The position numbers and the translations under genes were made by a program. A DNA stretch of 64,000 bases, taken from assembly GCA_030272585.1 (NCBI GenBank), contig BSYQ01000007.1, positions 5,460,001 through 5,524,000 on the forward strand, given 5' to 3'. How positions within the stretch are numbered: position 1 is the first letter of the stretch; the number at the start of each line of letters is the position of its first letter. This DNA is from Bryopsis sp. KO-2023. Lineage: Eukaryota > Chlorophyta > Ulvophyceae > Bryopsidales > Bryopsidaceae. The notes beneath the pieces were generated by a model. It saw only the letters and a program-made list of their open reading frames with translations. It was not told where the DNA came from and searched no databases. This document shows, in pieces, positions 7,929 to 20,045 of the stretch.

Positions 7929-10900
7929 CTACTTGGCTTTCCCTCTCACCTGTGACCAGTCCTTTGCTTTGCGATAGTCAGACCCACGTATTCTGAGTAT
8001 TCGGCAAGGCGCCGAACAGGTGGCTGTGAAATCGGGGTAATAGTCTTCTTCAGACAGTGCCTTGGCCGCGATACAGCTCCAAGGTCCCTGTTCTGACATG
8101 AATTCATCATTCCCAGCTTTCACGATCGTGTGGCCTTGGAGAATGAGTGTGAAAAACTCCGAACGCTGGCCTTTCTTGTACAAGACAAGGCAGCCGTCCA
8201 CCCAAGTAGCTCCCTCTATTGATGGAAGCGTCCCAAGGTCCAGACTGACCCCAACTTCATCCACTTCCACTACCTGTGCATAAGCATCGTGCCACCACCC
8301 CTTTTATACCTTCATTTTTTTCTATTTTTCACACATCTATTACAGTTCGGCTGAAAAACACCGAACTGTAGCTTTTTCGCTGTCCAAATCATCATCACCA
8401 TCGCAAATACACAATGCCCCAAAATTTGTAAAAAGTTCGTGGTTCTCAGATTTTTAGATTTAATTTAAATAGATTTAGGTTTTAGGATAAATTTTTTTTG
8501 GTTTAATTCAGAACAAACACATAAAGGATCTCACCTCGGCTTTCCGAACTACCCCTCTGATCAAATTATCATTGAATATCTTGAATTCGTCCATCGCAGC
8601 CTTCAAAAACGTCACGGTAGCCAGAATCTCTTCGCTGGAAAGCTTCCCATGGTGTCTCAGTTTGTGTCCAAACAGCTTCAGAAATTCCGTCACCGCTGGA
8701 CGATTTTTATGATCTCTCTTCGTCCTTTGCCGATGATCGTTGTTCACGTAATTGTCGGTTTCGTCAATGATTTCAGTTTTCATCACTTCTTCAATCACAT
8801 CCTCCAAAGTTATGACGCCCGTAACTGCATACAACCACCCCCCCAAAAAAAAGGAAAGAAAAATTGAAACAAGCTATCAATAAATCGAACGATGTGTTGC
8901 ACTCAGCATGCATCTGGATTTTTATTCGTATTCATCGGAACGCAATCTATGTTTTCCTTCCATCTCTGTTTTTAAAACTTCAGATTATTCGCACACATAT
9001 CCAATTTACCTTGTATCTTTTTTTTTTTTAATTGCAACTGACTTTCAAGATGTATGAAGATTCTTTGAAAACTCGATACAAGAGGGCCGCAGTTTTTTGT
9101 TTTAACAATTAAAAGAAAAAACCGACAGTCAGACGAGGAGCAGACGGCGAACGAGCCCTCACCTTCATTGGATTTATCGTCCCTGGCAACCATCAAGTGC
9201 GTGTAGCTGGTTTTGAAAATGTTCAGCACATCATGCAATTTGGTCATGTCTGAAATGAACTTCGCATGATTCAAACCGTGAAAGGCAAGCACTGCTCTGA
9301 CTTCGATTTCATCATCAGCATCCAGTAAGACCAGATCCTTGGTGTACAAAACGCCGACAATATTGCCCCTATCGATCTCATACACAGGTATTCGTGTGTA
9401 ACCCGATTTGTACACGTCGAGCATGGTTTCGAAATCCAATTTGACCGACATTTCCAGCATGAATGTCTTGTCGATGGTGGTCATGACTTCTTTCACACAC
9501 TTGTCCTATAGAAGGTCCGCCAAAATAAAAGAAGAAAATTTTGAGAACGATTGTGTATGTGTTCGGAGCACTACACAAACGATTCTTTAAGAATCAGGCA
9601 TATATATATATATTCCACAACACAGAATCAAATCTTATATATATATAAAAGTAACATACCCACACAACGAGCAAAAAATCTATATTCATGAATCATATCA
9701 CAAAAATTGTTTTTGTGATTTTCCTCCTTTTTGAAATTAATCAATTGACTTTTAAAAAAAATGTTTTTTTTGCTTTTTTTTCTCCGTCGGTGGCTGCAAT
9801 TCTTTGTTTAAAAAGCAGAGTAAAACATACCTTATATTCAAGGGCTCCTGTGAGTATGTGCGAATCATCCTGAGTGAGCCCAGATTCCAGCTGAGCCTCT
9901 GGATTTTCGACATGAATTGTGATCAGCCGTTTTAATTCTTCTCGAGAATACACCGTCCCTATTTCTTTCCCAAGCGCCTACCATGCACAAAGAAGAAAAA
10001 AAGAGAAGAAAAATTAGTAGGAGTTTTTATTTTAACAGCTGTCGCAGTGCAGAAAAGTGCATCAAGTAGGTAATCCATTTTTGTTTTTTGTTTTTCAAGG
10101 AAATTTATACATTATGGTTGGATAAGAGCTCCATCATATATTTTTATGAGCATGAGCATGAGTGAATTCTGGAGAAAAAAAAGTCACACAGCTTGGTTTG
10201 TGGTGGAGGCCTGTTTTGAACCAACCTTGTCGAGAACGACAGAAATGGGGTATGCAACAATGAAGAGGACACAAATCACCGCCCTGGTCAACCAGATAGT
10301 TTTTGCCCCCACGAAAAGTCCATGTCTTGAACAGACTGCTTGTGGTGCTATTTCGCCAAAAATAACAATCAAACTGGTGGAAACCAGTAATCCTCCCAAG
10401 CCACCAGTAATGTCAGCCATAAATATTGCCAACAAAGCTGCAAACGGAGAAAAATCAAAACGAAAATCACGGAAGGGAAAGAAAAAAAATACAGAGGAAG
10501 GCAAAGAAGGCAAATGATAAATGGGATATTGTTTATATTTATTGTTTGTATTGTTCAATATAGAATATAAAAATCCTTGCCCCTCCCCATTGGCCTCCTG
10601 GAAAATAATTCAAGAAATGGCCAACTGGATTATATAAAAAAAAATGGTGATAATTTTTTATGAAAAAGAGTGAGTCAAACTGAACAAAGGACCAACCAGT
10701 TCAGGGTTATAAAATGGGAGGAAAAAAATCAAGAAGTTATGAGGGTTTATTGAACATTTTGTTGATAAATGATACATATTATGATCAGGCCAATGATTAA
10801 AACTACCATTTAAACATTTTATCATTGAAACTATCATTTCGAGTTGGTAAATTGAATAAGAAAAAGAAAACAGAATGTGGCTTCCTCACGTTCAACGGAG

Positions 10901-11854
10901 GGTGTAACATTATGTTACCGTTCACAACTGTGTTGCCAATTAGCAGAGTGCACAATAGTAGGTTTCCGTGTTCTCGGATAGGAGCAATTTGGGCTGCAAA
11001 AAAAAAAAAAAGCACAAAAAAATCTTCACATGGCAGAAAAATTAAAAATTAAAAATCTTTGTATTTGACGAAGTCTCGATACCATTACAATGCTCGACTT
11101 CTTAATAAAACATTTATCTGCCGCAATCATGTTTGCAGCAAAAACGAAATGACAGACACCAGAAATATCTTTTGGATTTTTTTGAACATATCCGTTACCA
11201 TCTGATTGAATTTGCACTGAAAGTTTTTCCCTGAAGTCAAAATCGTCCTCAAAGTTTACTGAAGTCAAAATTCCTTTCGATTTTGCAATGATATTTGGTT
11301 TAGTAAACGTCTGCTACAAGTTGGAAAGGGGACGGCGCCGTTTTGCACGGGTTGGTTTTCTTTATCGACGGTTTCGCTGCACCGCTCAAAGAACTAGCAG
11401 CTTTCTGCCACTTTTCGAAGTCTGAAACCATTCACACGAAAAGAAAGAAAACGGCTTTTGACGTCGCACCACCCGCGGGATCGACGTGCCAGTCCAAAAA
11501 CCAAAATGGTCGCGGTCAATACAAACCCCGCGTAAACGCGACCGGTGTCGACAAAACCCTACACCCATGCGGGACCAATCACTTCAAAGTACTGCGCTCT
11601 TCGCTCACAATCTTTTGACATCTTTTCGACACAGGTGGCGATATCTAACAGTTTCTCGCCAAAGCTCGATACGGGTGCTCCCACGTACCTGCGAATTTTC
11701 TCTCTTTGGGATCTCCAGCTTCAGCAAGAATCTGTAAGCCCACTTTGTCCAAACTCATCAACCCGAGGGTCAGCCCGCTGAACAGTCCGGACAACACCAC
11801 CAAGCCCGCGGACAAAGCCAAGTTCAGAAGCAAACTATCGGACGCGAGACCCAT
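7929..11854 (-). CDS. CNNM-type Mg2+/metal transporter (DUF21, CBS pair, cNMP-like domain)
   Basis: Seven exons join in phase: 11689-11854, 10919-10993, 10226-10437, 9831-9977, 9163-9505, 8535-8824 and 7929-8273, giving about 525 residues. The N-terminal DUF21 membrane domain shows GLFSGLTLGLMSLD, QIAPIREHGNLLLCTLL and VIFGEIAPQAVCSRHG. The linker has LGKEIGTVYSREEL. A CBS pair follows (SGYTRIPVYEIDRGNIVGVLY and GVITLEDVIEEVM), and the C-terminal part has the cyclic-nucleotide-binding-like phrase FFTLILQGHTIVKAG. Known CNNM/CorC proteins move or sense magnesium at membranes. The C-terminal domain is the arrangement familiar from animal CNNM rather than from short plant CBS-DUF21 proteins. The last exon may instead splice at a GT at 7948-7949; reading through stops at 7929. 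Confidence 0.9.
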
Positions 11855-12887
11855 TCCCCAGCGCCACTATCGCTAGATAGCGATCGACTTCGGACGAGCT
11901 TATCAAAGCAGAAAGTAGAAAGTCGTCGACTTTTCCCCGCCAGTAACCTGGAGTGTTGGCTTATCCTGGCATAGGCATCATGTCTTACCCCCAACAGCCG
12001 CTGCGGGCTGTGTCAGACAAAACTCTGCAGACTTCTGATGTTACTGGCTGAAAGGATGGCGATGCGAAAGGAGTTGGAGGCTGGGAGCTGAAATGCTGAC
12101 GACAGGTGTTCAAATTGGAATGGAGGGCTTTTGCGTTTTTCTTTTCCCGCCAGTATTCATCCTCTTCCACTACAAAGTGTGCACAGAACATATTTCGATC
12201 TTGAGATGTGGAATCATCATCCAATTATACGTAGGTTATTTTGGGGAAGGGGGAAAATATGGAGCAAGAAGTGTAAGCTGCCCAAAAACAAGCAACATCA
12301 TTGCTCAGATTTGTTGATGTTCTTCCAGCAGACAAGGCAAGCAATCATGACACCTCGTTCCCACTTTCTGAGCGTTATTTTTTTGGAGGGGGGAGATTGG
12401 TGCCAAATCCAGTGCCGCAAAATGAAATAAATAAACAATATTTTGAAAAATATAGCCGCAAACAAACAACTCCAAAGTGCCAAATAAACTAAAACGACAC
12501 CAAAAAAAAATCCGGAGGGGACATGAAATGAGTCAGGCTGTATTAATCCAGATCTTACTCAGGAAGGGTTGCCACACTTTGCATTATGTGCAGTCCATAC
12601 ATATATATTCTTTGAAACATATGCATATTCTCAGATTTTTTTTGTAACGTGGAAGAATGCTCAGCCCAAACCAAGTGGCTTTAGAGTATTTTCGACTCAA
12701 GTGCCAGCTTTCTTTTTTAATATTCAACTGAATTCGTCGACACAGATATTCCGTAAGTTCGAATAGCACCCCTTGCGCCACTCTACCACTCCAAAACTAC
12801 TTTTTACAAAGCTCCCTATCCAGCTGTTTGTACAGTTTTCCAGTCCAAAACGAAGTCGCTTATGGAGTGATGTGTGTTTGGTGGCAG
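11855..12887. other. Upstream region of CNNM; no other gene seen
   Basis: This holds the CNNM promoter side and then AT-rich sequence. I looked for the IFT172 exons that should precede the one at 12888 and found none. Confidence 0.45.
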
Positions 12888-13527
12888 TTACGATTTTGAG
12901 CTTCCAGAGAAAGACTATGTTCCTGAAGACCAGCGCGAGGAAGTTCGCGATTGGGTATTGATCATATCCATGGATCAACAGCCTGTTGATCAAACTTTGT
13001 CCACTCGGCCGTGTGATCGGTGCGGCAGTGACATCTACGAAGCGAGTTTGGTGTGTCAAAACTGCAAGGTGAGAACAGCGAGTAAAAGATGATTCCAAAA
13101 CATCCAACTCAACGAAATGGATACACGTACTTCCTTCAAACCCAAGCTTCATCAAGACGGTTTCTTATTCTACCAGACAGAAGATTGACAACAGGGTTCA
13201 AAAATGGGGCAGAATCTCTTCCCCTTGCAAGAATTCACTCCCAGCTTTCGTTATGTCCCTGAACCGTGGTGTACATAGGTCACTTGGGAAGCGTGCCCTG
13301 TGACGGGTTATCCGATTCGTCAAGGCAAAAAAGTTACCAGCCAGGGCGACTCTGGAGTGGTGGCCTCCATTGATGATTGGAACGCATGGGTCGCAAAATT
13401 CCAGACCTGTCCAGTCACTGAGACGGCACAAACGCAGCAACTAACTACATTCGAGTTAGGACGGGGGTTTTTTGTGGATTCTTTGAGAGGGGTAAAATTA
13501 TTTTTTGGCCGTTTCTGGTATGGGTGA
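12888..13527 (+). pseudogene. IFT172: IFT172 C-terminal fragment (last two exons)
   Basis: Exon 12888-13068 reads FELPEKDYVPEDQREEVRD then WVLIISMDQQ, followed by CDRCGSDIYEASLVCQNCK. A normal GT-AG intron follows. Exon 13279-13527 reads VTWEACPVTGYPIRQGKK and ends with the DDWNAW segment. This is the conserved C-terminus of intraflagellar transport protein 172, including the paired Cys motifs before TGYP. Nothing upstream encodes the preceding part, whereas the middle of the same protein lies downstream at 15.0-19.6 kb. The piece is therefore an isolated or rearranged 3' end. The intron is still intact, so loss may be recent, or this may be a misassembled real end. Confidence 0.85.
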
Positions 13528-14214
13528 ACTCTTTATCTGTCGTTCTTTTGCCTTTAGTTTTCAGTTTCAAATTAGCCAATATAAGTGGATTTTATGGAGT
13601 TGGGTCATTCTTGGGATGGGAACGAGTTTGTGAAAAGTATTCAAAGCATCTTACACATACAGAACGAAAATCCACATTCAATCATGCATTGTTTTTGTTT
13701 TTTTTCCCTTCTGCTAAAAAAACCCTGGTGTAAAATGGCTCTGGAAGAAAACCCCACCCACTTGGCACCAATGATTGGAAAGAAAAACATGCGACGCCGA
13801 TTTGAAATCCAAAAAAGGGCATTCTTGTATCAATTGCCCCCTTAAAACCCAAATGAATCGAAATAGAAGTCGGTCCAACCCTCCAAACACACACACGCAC
13901 GCGCTCCAACCAAAATGTAACTTGATGAGCATGCCTCCAACTTTATTTTGTTTTGATTATCGCCATCCAAAATAGAAAGAGCAATTTCTCGGACAGGTAG
14001 GATTTCTTCTTCAACCTTTCTTTTTTACCTCTTCCTTTTTTTTTTCTTTTTCAACGGCCTCCGCTGGACCGATATAACTTCTTTCATACCGAAAAACCAG
14101 AAAAAAAAAAACAAAAAAAAACGTCCATTTTCATCGATCTCGCGATTTCGGATGGCCTCTTCGACTTTTGCAAAAGTCGTGGAATTCACATGACAGCGTA
14201 CTCTCCGTTGGATG
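13528..14214. other. No gene seen
   Basis: T/A-rich sequence between the IFT172 3' fragment and the right arm of the inverted duplication, with several poly-T and poly-A tracts (for example about 14030-14120). Confidence 0.45.
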
Positions 14215-14975
14215 GAGCACCAGACAACAACGAGTCGCGTTTTGTTGCGTTTTTTGGATGGGGACGTTTTTGATCTTCCCTTACACTGACTTGTAAATTG
14301 ATGCCCTGCAAAGTGCTGGCTCATCTGAGTTTTTTTTTTAATATTTTGAAGTCAGAAGGTACTGTGCATGTCAGCAAGTATTGCACTTTTCTTTCCACTT
14401 AAGAACACAGAAGATAAAGAATGCCGCTTTCTCTCTGCATCTCCTTTTCCCCCAAAAAAACACCTTCAGGACCACATATCTTAGCCAAGCACACCCAATC
14501 ACTGTGTTGGGCGGCTCAACTTTATGTGTGGAGGCGGAACTGCTTGTCTCGATGCGCCGCATGCCATGACCAATGTCACTGTGTCGATGATGTTGATGTT
14601 CATTCTGTGCTTGCCACCAATATAATGGCACAGTTTCTGGCACCCCCTTTCGCTTTTATTGGAGCCCGACAAGTCATCGGCCTCTTTCTTTTGGTTGACC
14701 AAGCGTGAAAGAGAACTCTATTTTCAGCAATTGCGAACAGAATCAGCTCTTGCAAACAGAATACAATGGGAGTATTCCGGACGATCGGAACAGTTGCACT
14801 CTGCAGTGCGATTGGTTTCCTGTCGGCCAAACTCAGGCGTCGATACGACCAGGCGCAGGCCAGAGCAATGATGCTGGCTTTGGACTCCGATAGCGACTCC
14901 GGAGCATCCGACACGGACGATAGCAGCACGTCGAGCGAAAGCTCTTCCTCGGAGGAGGAGGAAGAGTGAAGTGCA
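14215..14975 (+). repeat. Inverted duplication, right arm
   Basis: This is the reverse-orientation partner of about 3610-4345. Relative to the left arm it has an insertion of about 30 bp near 14557-14590 and about 20 extra bases just before the start codon, in which GCAAACAGAAT repeats the preceding GCGAACAGAAT. It ends soon after the stop codon of the small gene. Confidence 0.85.
14766..14969 (+). CDS. Small membrane-anchor protein with acidic Ser tail, copy 2
   Basis: The 67-residue product begins MGVFRTIGTVALCSAIGFLS, continues with LRRRYDQAQARAM and ends in a Ser/Asp/Glu-rich tail with five terminal Glu. Compared with the copy at 3620-3823 it lacks one AQAR unit and has a longer acidic tail. 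Family unknown. An upstream frame starting at 14659 (MEPDKSSASFFW...) is shared with the other copy and overlaps the start of this gene, so it could act as an upstream reading frame. Confidence 0.6.
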   Translation: MGVFRTIGTVALCSAIGFLSAKLRRRYDQAQARAMMLALDSDSDSGASDTDDSSTSSESSSSEEEEE

Positions 14976-15041
14976 ACCGGTAAATAGCACCAAGACGCAA
15001 ATCCGCTCAGAAAACGTCAGCCGCAAATCAAACCATTCTTG

Positions 15042-18000
15042 TGTCGTTGTATTCATGAACTGAACCCTCGTGAAACACATATCTTATTCAGAGATAAGCA
15101 GCGGCACCTGCATGTCTACGATATTTCGCTTCAGCACAAGGCCACCCTTCTAAATTTCTGTCAGTATGTTCAGTGGGTACCTGGCAGCGATGTGGTTGTG
15201 GCGCAAAGCCTAGGGAACCTTTGTGTCTGGTACAGTATTCGAAATCCTGACCAACAAACCATATATCCTATCAAGGGTGAGGTAGAAGACATCGAGAGAG
15301 CGAACAACAGGTTCGTTTGTCGCACTGACCATCCTTGTACCAAAGTTTTGATACTGCCAACGTTTTTTTGATTGGCTGGGGTGGCTTTTATTTTCAGAAC
15401 AGAAGTGATTGTCGACGAGGGGATTAACAGCGCCAGCTATGCGCTTGATGAATCTTTGATAGACTTCGGCAGTGCTCTGGAAGATCAGGACTTCGGTCGC
15501 GAAGGAATTTCAGTCTTACGACGTCCAAGCTAAACTGGCAGTATTAAATGGCGACTGGACCCAGGCTGAACAACTTCTTTTGGCTCATGGGGGAGTGAAT
15601 GGAGCTGTCTCTACGTACACAGAGGCACATCGATGGCAAGATGCGATCAGAAACCCACCACCATGAAGAGGCCGAGAGTCTAAAAAAGAGTCATTACCAG
15701 TGGCTGCTCGAAACTGGCCAAGAAGCTGAAGCTGGGGCCGTCAAAGAAGCTGATGGGGATTATTTGGCTGCGATATCGCTGTATCTGAAAGGATGCAGCC
15801 CGTCGAAAGCTGCACAAGTATGAATTGCTGCTACCAGAGACCTCCAGATATAAAGAATGATAAACAGTATGTTTTCATGAATTCTGCTTCCGACTCGGCT
15901 ACGAACTCGTGCAGGTGGTCACTTCGTCTGGTGGATCCTACGAGCTCGGGCTCTTAGACTCGATATGTGCAGCTCTGGAGAAATCTGGCCTTCACGAGAA
16001 GGCAGGTGATCTGTACGAGCACCTGCGTCGTTTTGAGGAGGCAAAAGAAGCGTTTAGGAGGTGGGAGAAAAGTGGACAGTCCGAATTTCATTTCCATTCG
16101 ATCATCAAGCCCAACACAGGCACCAAAGTGTCTGGAGTCTGAACTTTTGACACTTTCAAAAACTTTCACGGAATGCTCACAAGCCAACTATTTCTGGATC
16201 GCAGAGGACACGGATATAGAAAGGCTATTGATCTCGCTCGTCATGAATTCCCCGGAGAGGTCATACAGCTCGAAGAAGAATGGGGGGACTGGCTCATGAG
16301 CCAAAAGCAGATGGACGCAGCCATCAATCATTATATCGAGGCGGGGCAGACACGAAAAGCGGTCGAGGCAGCTTTGGAATCCAGACAATTCGTCAAGGCA
16401 TCAGGAATAATAGAATTCATGGTACAAGACTGGGTACCATGAATGCCGCTTATGGTGCGCTCAAACCGTTCCTCACTCCAGCAAGCAACATTTGGTGTTC
16501 TCCTTAGGATGCTGGCATGGCCAAAGAAGCGGTAGACATGTATTCGCGCGCAGGGAGGTGGGAAGCTGCACACAAGGTTGCCATGGGATACCTGATCAGG
16601 TATCGGTCATGACCGATACAGAGGTTCATGTAAGTCTCTGAAGCTCGAGCCGCATGATTGAGGTTGATTGAATTGGGGGAGAGACTTGTTCGTCCTGAAT
16701 CTGCAAGTGAGCTGATTGGTGCCTCTGATTTCGAACGCTGAACTGTATTGCAGTCTTTATACACTAAACGCGCGAGGGAGCTTGAGGTCGAAGGATCTGT
16801 TGGGCGGCACGCACATACACCTTGCTCAGAAACTCGAAAGCGATGGCGATCTCAGGGAGGCAGAAAAGCATTACACTGCTGCCGAAGAATGGATGAGGGC
16901 AGTGCACATGTATAGGGGCGCAAACATGTGGGAAGACGCTTTGATAGATGTAGTTGGTGGTGATGAGGGAGCTCATCTCTTGAAGAAGCCCGGACTTGTG
17001 GATCAAGCAATCGACTATGGCGTCGAATCGGGAGCATTCTCACATGCATTTCAGCTTGCAAGATCCTGCGCGAAGCACAAGCTTCCATAGATTCGTTTGA
17101 AATATGCAATGTATCTTGAGGATGAAGGACGTTTCAAGGAGGCTGAAGAAGAATTCATCAATGCTGGTGGGAATGGACAACTTGTCTGGATATTGTTGGC
17201 TCCGGATAGAACGTTCTTTCTGTATGCTGATTGCCATTCTCGCACCATTTCCTAGACAAACCTAGAGAAGCCATCGATATGTACTTGCACAACGAAGACT
17301 GGGAGGCTGGAATGGCGGTCGCTGAACAACTGTATGAATTACGACGCTTTCGTAGAAGGTTGGTACGGAGAGACGTGCGGCTTATGCACGTGCATTGATT
17401 TCGAATCATAATCATAATCATAATTACAACCCACAGCAAAAGAGAGCCATCACCCTCTATGATGCTGGAACAAAGACAAAAAGGAAAGAAAAGAAAGAGA
17501 AAAACAAAAAAAAACAAAAACAAAACAAAAACCTTAGGATTGTAAACCTGCTGAACGTATTGAAGCCATTTTGCTGATAACTAAAGCTAATTTGCCCGAT
17601 GGCACCCTACTAAAAAGATCCTTGGGATTAGCCCATCGAAAAACATCTGAATGCAAAGAACGAAAGGAAGAATAAAAAGGACATTCAAAAAGAAAATGCC
17701 GTTCATCTTCCACCGCGGACCGACACAACCGACAAATCCTGTTTTCCCTTGGTACACCATTATATCGTCCCACTTCCACTTCCAAGAAATGAATACCACA
17801 ACGAAAACGAGTAAAGAAAACCCGAAGAGAAGTTGGTTTTAAAGTTGTCAAATACCGTTCAAATCTGAGGGAAAACTTAATATGCCGATACCAAGATATA
17901 ACTCGAGATGCAGATGAACCGAAAACATGTTCAGCATGCATAGCTTTATAACGACGCTGAAATTCCGAAATGTCCACCAAAGTCGTAGAAGAAAATATCT

Positions 18001-19614
18001 TCTCCGGCCAAAACCGTCTGAAAAAACCCAAAATACGCCCAAACCAAGAAGATCGAAATGCGTGATATTGATCAAAACCCCAACAAAACAATCTTCCATG
18101 CAATCGATCAACTGATAACCCAACCAACTTGTTCCAATATCGGCACAATTGCGACCAAAGTGCTAATTCTAATGGATAACACCCTAATTCCCCGTACAGA
18201 ACCTCCTTTGGCGTATATCGAGGCAAACGGAGGATACTTCTCATAAACTGGAGATGAATTGCTTCCAACAAACGCCACTGAGAAACTGTTAGGAATGGAC
18301 CCCAAATAGGAAACCCATATCCTATACTGCCCAAAACATACACCTTAAAAAGATTGTATGCTACTTTTGGATCCTCAATTTTCAGAGCAAAAAGACGCGA
18401 CAAAACAAACCCCATTGCTTTCCGACACTGTGCTAAAACATAATCAATATGCGACAAAAAAGGATGATGAGAACTTGATGATAACCGAATTCCTAAATAT
18501 GTATGGTCCTCTGAAATTGGTATAGAATGCTCATGAAAATGAAAAGAAGAAGACATAAGCTGCTGAAAAAAAACCATCAGAATCGTTTTGGAAAAATTTA
18601 AACCAATTCCCGAATATTGTTCCCATTCAATCAAAACCTGCAACACTTTTCGAATCAACTCGCATCATTTCAGGGCACCAAGTGAAGTAGAAAACGGGCT
18701 GATTTATCCCGTCTGTATAGCTCTGGGAGAATGCGGTGCACGTTGCGATCGAATGAACCATGTCGTGGCCACCGTCTCCCAGCGACTGATCAGCATCGAT
18801 CGGTTTGAAGCGGCAGCAGAGCTGCATGAGGGGATTGATGACGTCCAGGGGGCGGTCAAGTGCTATTGTTTGGGTGGAATGTTCGATAAAGCCAGAGCCT
18901 TGGCAGGTGGAATTCTTTCCCTAAACAAATATGTTGAAGAGAGATACAACGACCACCTCTTGGAGCACAGAAACGCCGACGAGCTCGCTCCATCCGAGGT
19001 ATGAACAAAAGATGGCAATGGGTTTGACACTTGCTCACTTAGAAAAGGAACTAGGATGAGAACTGAGTGTTTATCTCCTTGTGAAAACTGTGGCAGGCGC
19101 TTGAGATGTTTTGCCATTGAGGAGAGTGGGAAAAGGTGCACGAGCTCGCGTCACAGCAAGGTCCAGTGATTGCGCTCCAGTATGCTGCAAAACACGCCAA
19201 ACTCAAGGCCAAACAACAGGACTTTGTCGCAGCGGCATCAGTCCTGGCTGAGCATGGCATTGATCCCCACCCTGGAAACTTCGACATGTACAAACATGTT
19301 GCCAAGCAGATTCTATCCTTTTCTGAAGCTGAAAGAACAGAGAAGGCAGAGAGCGACCTCGCAACTGTGCTTCACAGGTATCCCCTCTGTCGTTTGCCTG
19401 GAAAGAATGCGCGAAGAATATTATCTGGAAAGTACCACCCAAGACGCCCTCTGTGGTGCTCAGATTGCTGGAATCGCTTGAAGTGACGGCCACAATCGTG
19501 GGTACTGGGGAAAAACAAGAATTCGAGCATTTGTATCAAGCCGCTCATTTGCTGTCTCCAACCAACAAAGCGAAGGCTGCTGGACTGACCGAGATTGCCG
19601 CCAAAACTCGTTGA
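15042..19614 (+). pseudogene. IFT172: IFT172 middle part, broken and interrupted
   Basis: Intraflagellar transport protein 172 is the large IFT-B subunit needed for cilia. The match begins near the end of the WD region (LFRDKQRHLHVYD, YVQWVPGSDVVVAQ, LCVWYSI) and runs through the helical repeats: [104 protein letters not shown]. Several introns remain intact (for example 15312-15398). The N-terminal WD part and the C-terminus are missing here. Internal blocks are lost near 15480, 16440 and around the LINE. There is a frame change near 15650 and an in-frame TAG at 17088-17090. I read it as a decayed, non-processed copy. A functional gene may exist elsewhere. Confidence 0.88.
17534..18658 (-). 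mobile_element. 5'-truncated LINE (non-LTR) reverse transcriptase fragment
   Basis: The 374-residue frame starts inside the reverse transcriptase (YSGIGLNFSKTILMVFF is the LN..KT motif after the catalytic region). It continues through HTYLGIRLS and the thumb/connection region and ends with the zinc-knuckle-like ICRLCRSAVEDERHFLFEC typical of LINE C-termini. The catalytic YADD box is absent, so this is a dead 5'-truncated copy. It lies antisense inside the IFT172 remnant. Sense-strand sequence after the stop is T-rich rather than A-rich, which is odd for a LINE tail. Confidence 0.88.
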
Positions 19615-19849
19615 GTTTTGGCATGTTTAGAAGGTTGTTAAAAACATTGGACCCCACTGTGAATCCCTGAGAAACCACGAAATCGCGCGTTGCAGAGTGA
19701 AATTGACTGCACGTCGTAGATGTGTGGGGTGGGGGTGTGAAACTCCTACTGTGCGCGTTTCAGTATTCTCTGTGCGGCGCGATTTGTGTTTTGTGCGGGG
19801 GCTGCCATGCACACCGCACAAGTCGTTTATACCGCACAAGCGAAAAGCC

Positions 19850-20045
19850 CCGCACAGATCTCTGCGGGGTTTTGTCTTTTCTCATTTCCCCCGTCGCCGA
19901 CGACTTTGTTGGCGACCGCGCTTTCAAGGTCCCAAATGGAAAATGGAACGTCTGGGAGTCGAACCCAGGTTGTTCCGACCATTCCTTCCCTCTGTCACGT
20001 CGGTTTTCGCGACTTCGAGTTTCGGCGGAAATCGATGGTGATTTT
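19850..20045 (-). repeat. tRNA-like hairpin repeat, copy B
   Basis: On the minus strand the copy has the same T-arm, CTGGG-TTCGACT-CCCAG, inside a GGAATG/CGTTCC stem (19945-19985). The second hairpin is GTCGCC/GGCGAC (19893-19916). The block GTCGCGAAAACCGACG next to TTTCCGCCGAAA is shared with copy A. On its plus-strand left side are GCCCCGCACAG and CTGCGGGG units followed by TTTT. Copy A's terminal repeat is not obvious at the right end, so the right border is approximate. Confidence 0.65.

Noticed and set aside
15480-15520. A very short intron that would restore the IFT172 frame
   Set aside because: The only GT...AG pair is about 18 nt apart, too short for a spliceosomal intron, and about 80 conserved residues are missing anyway.
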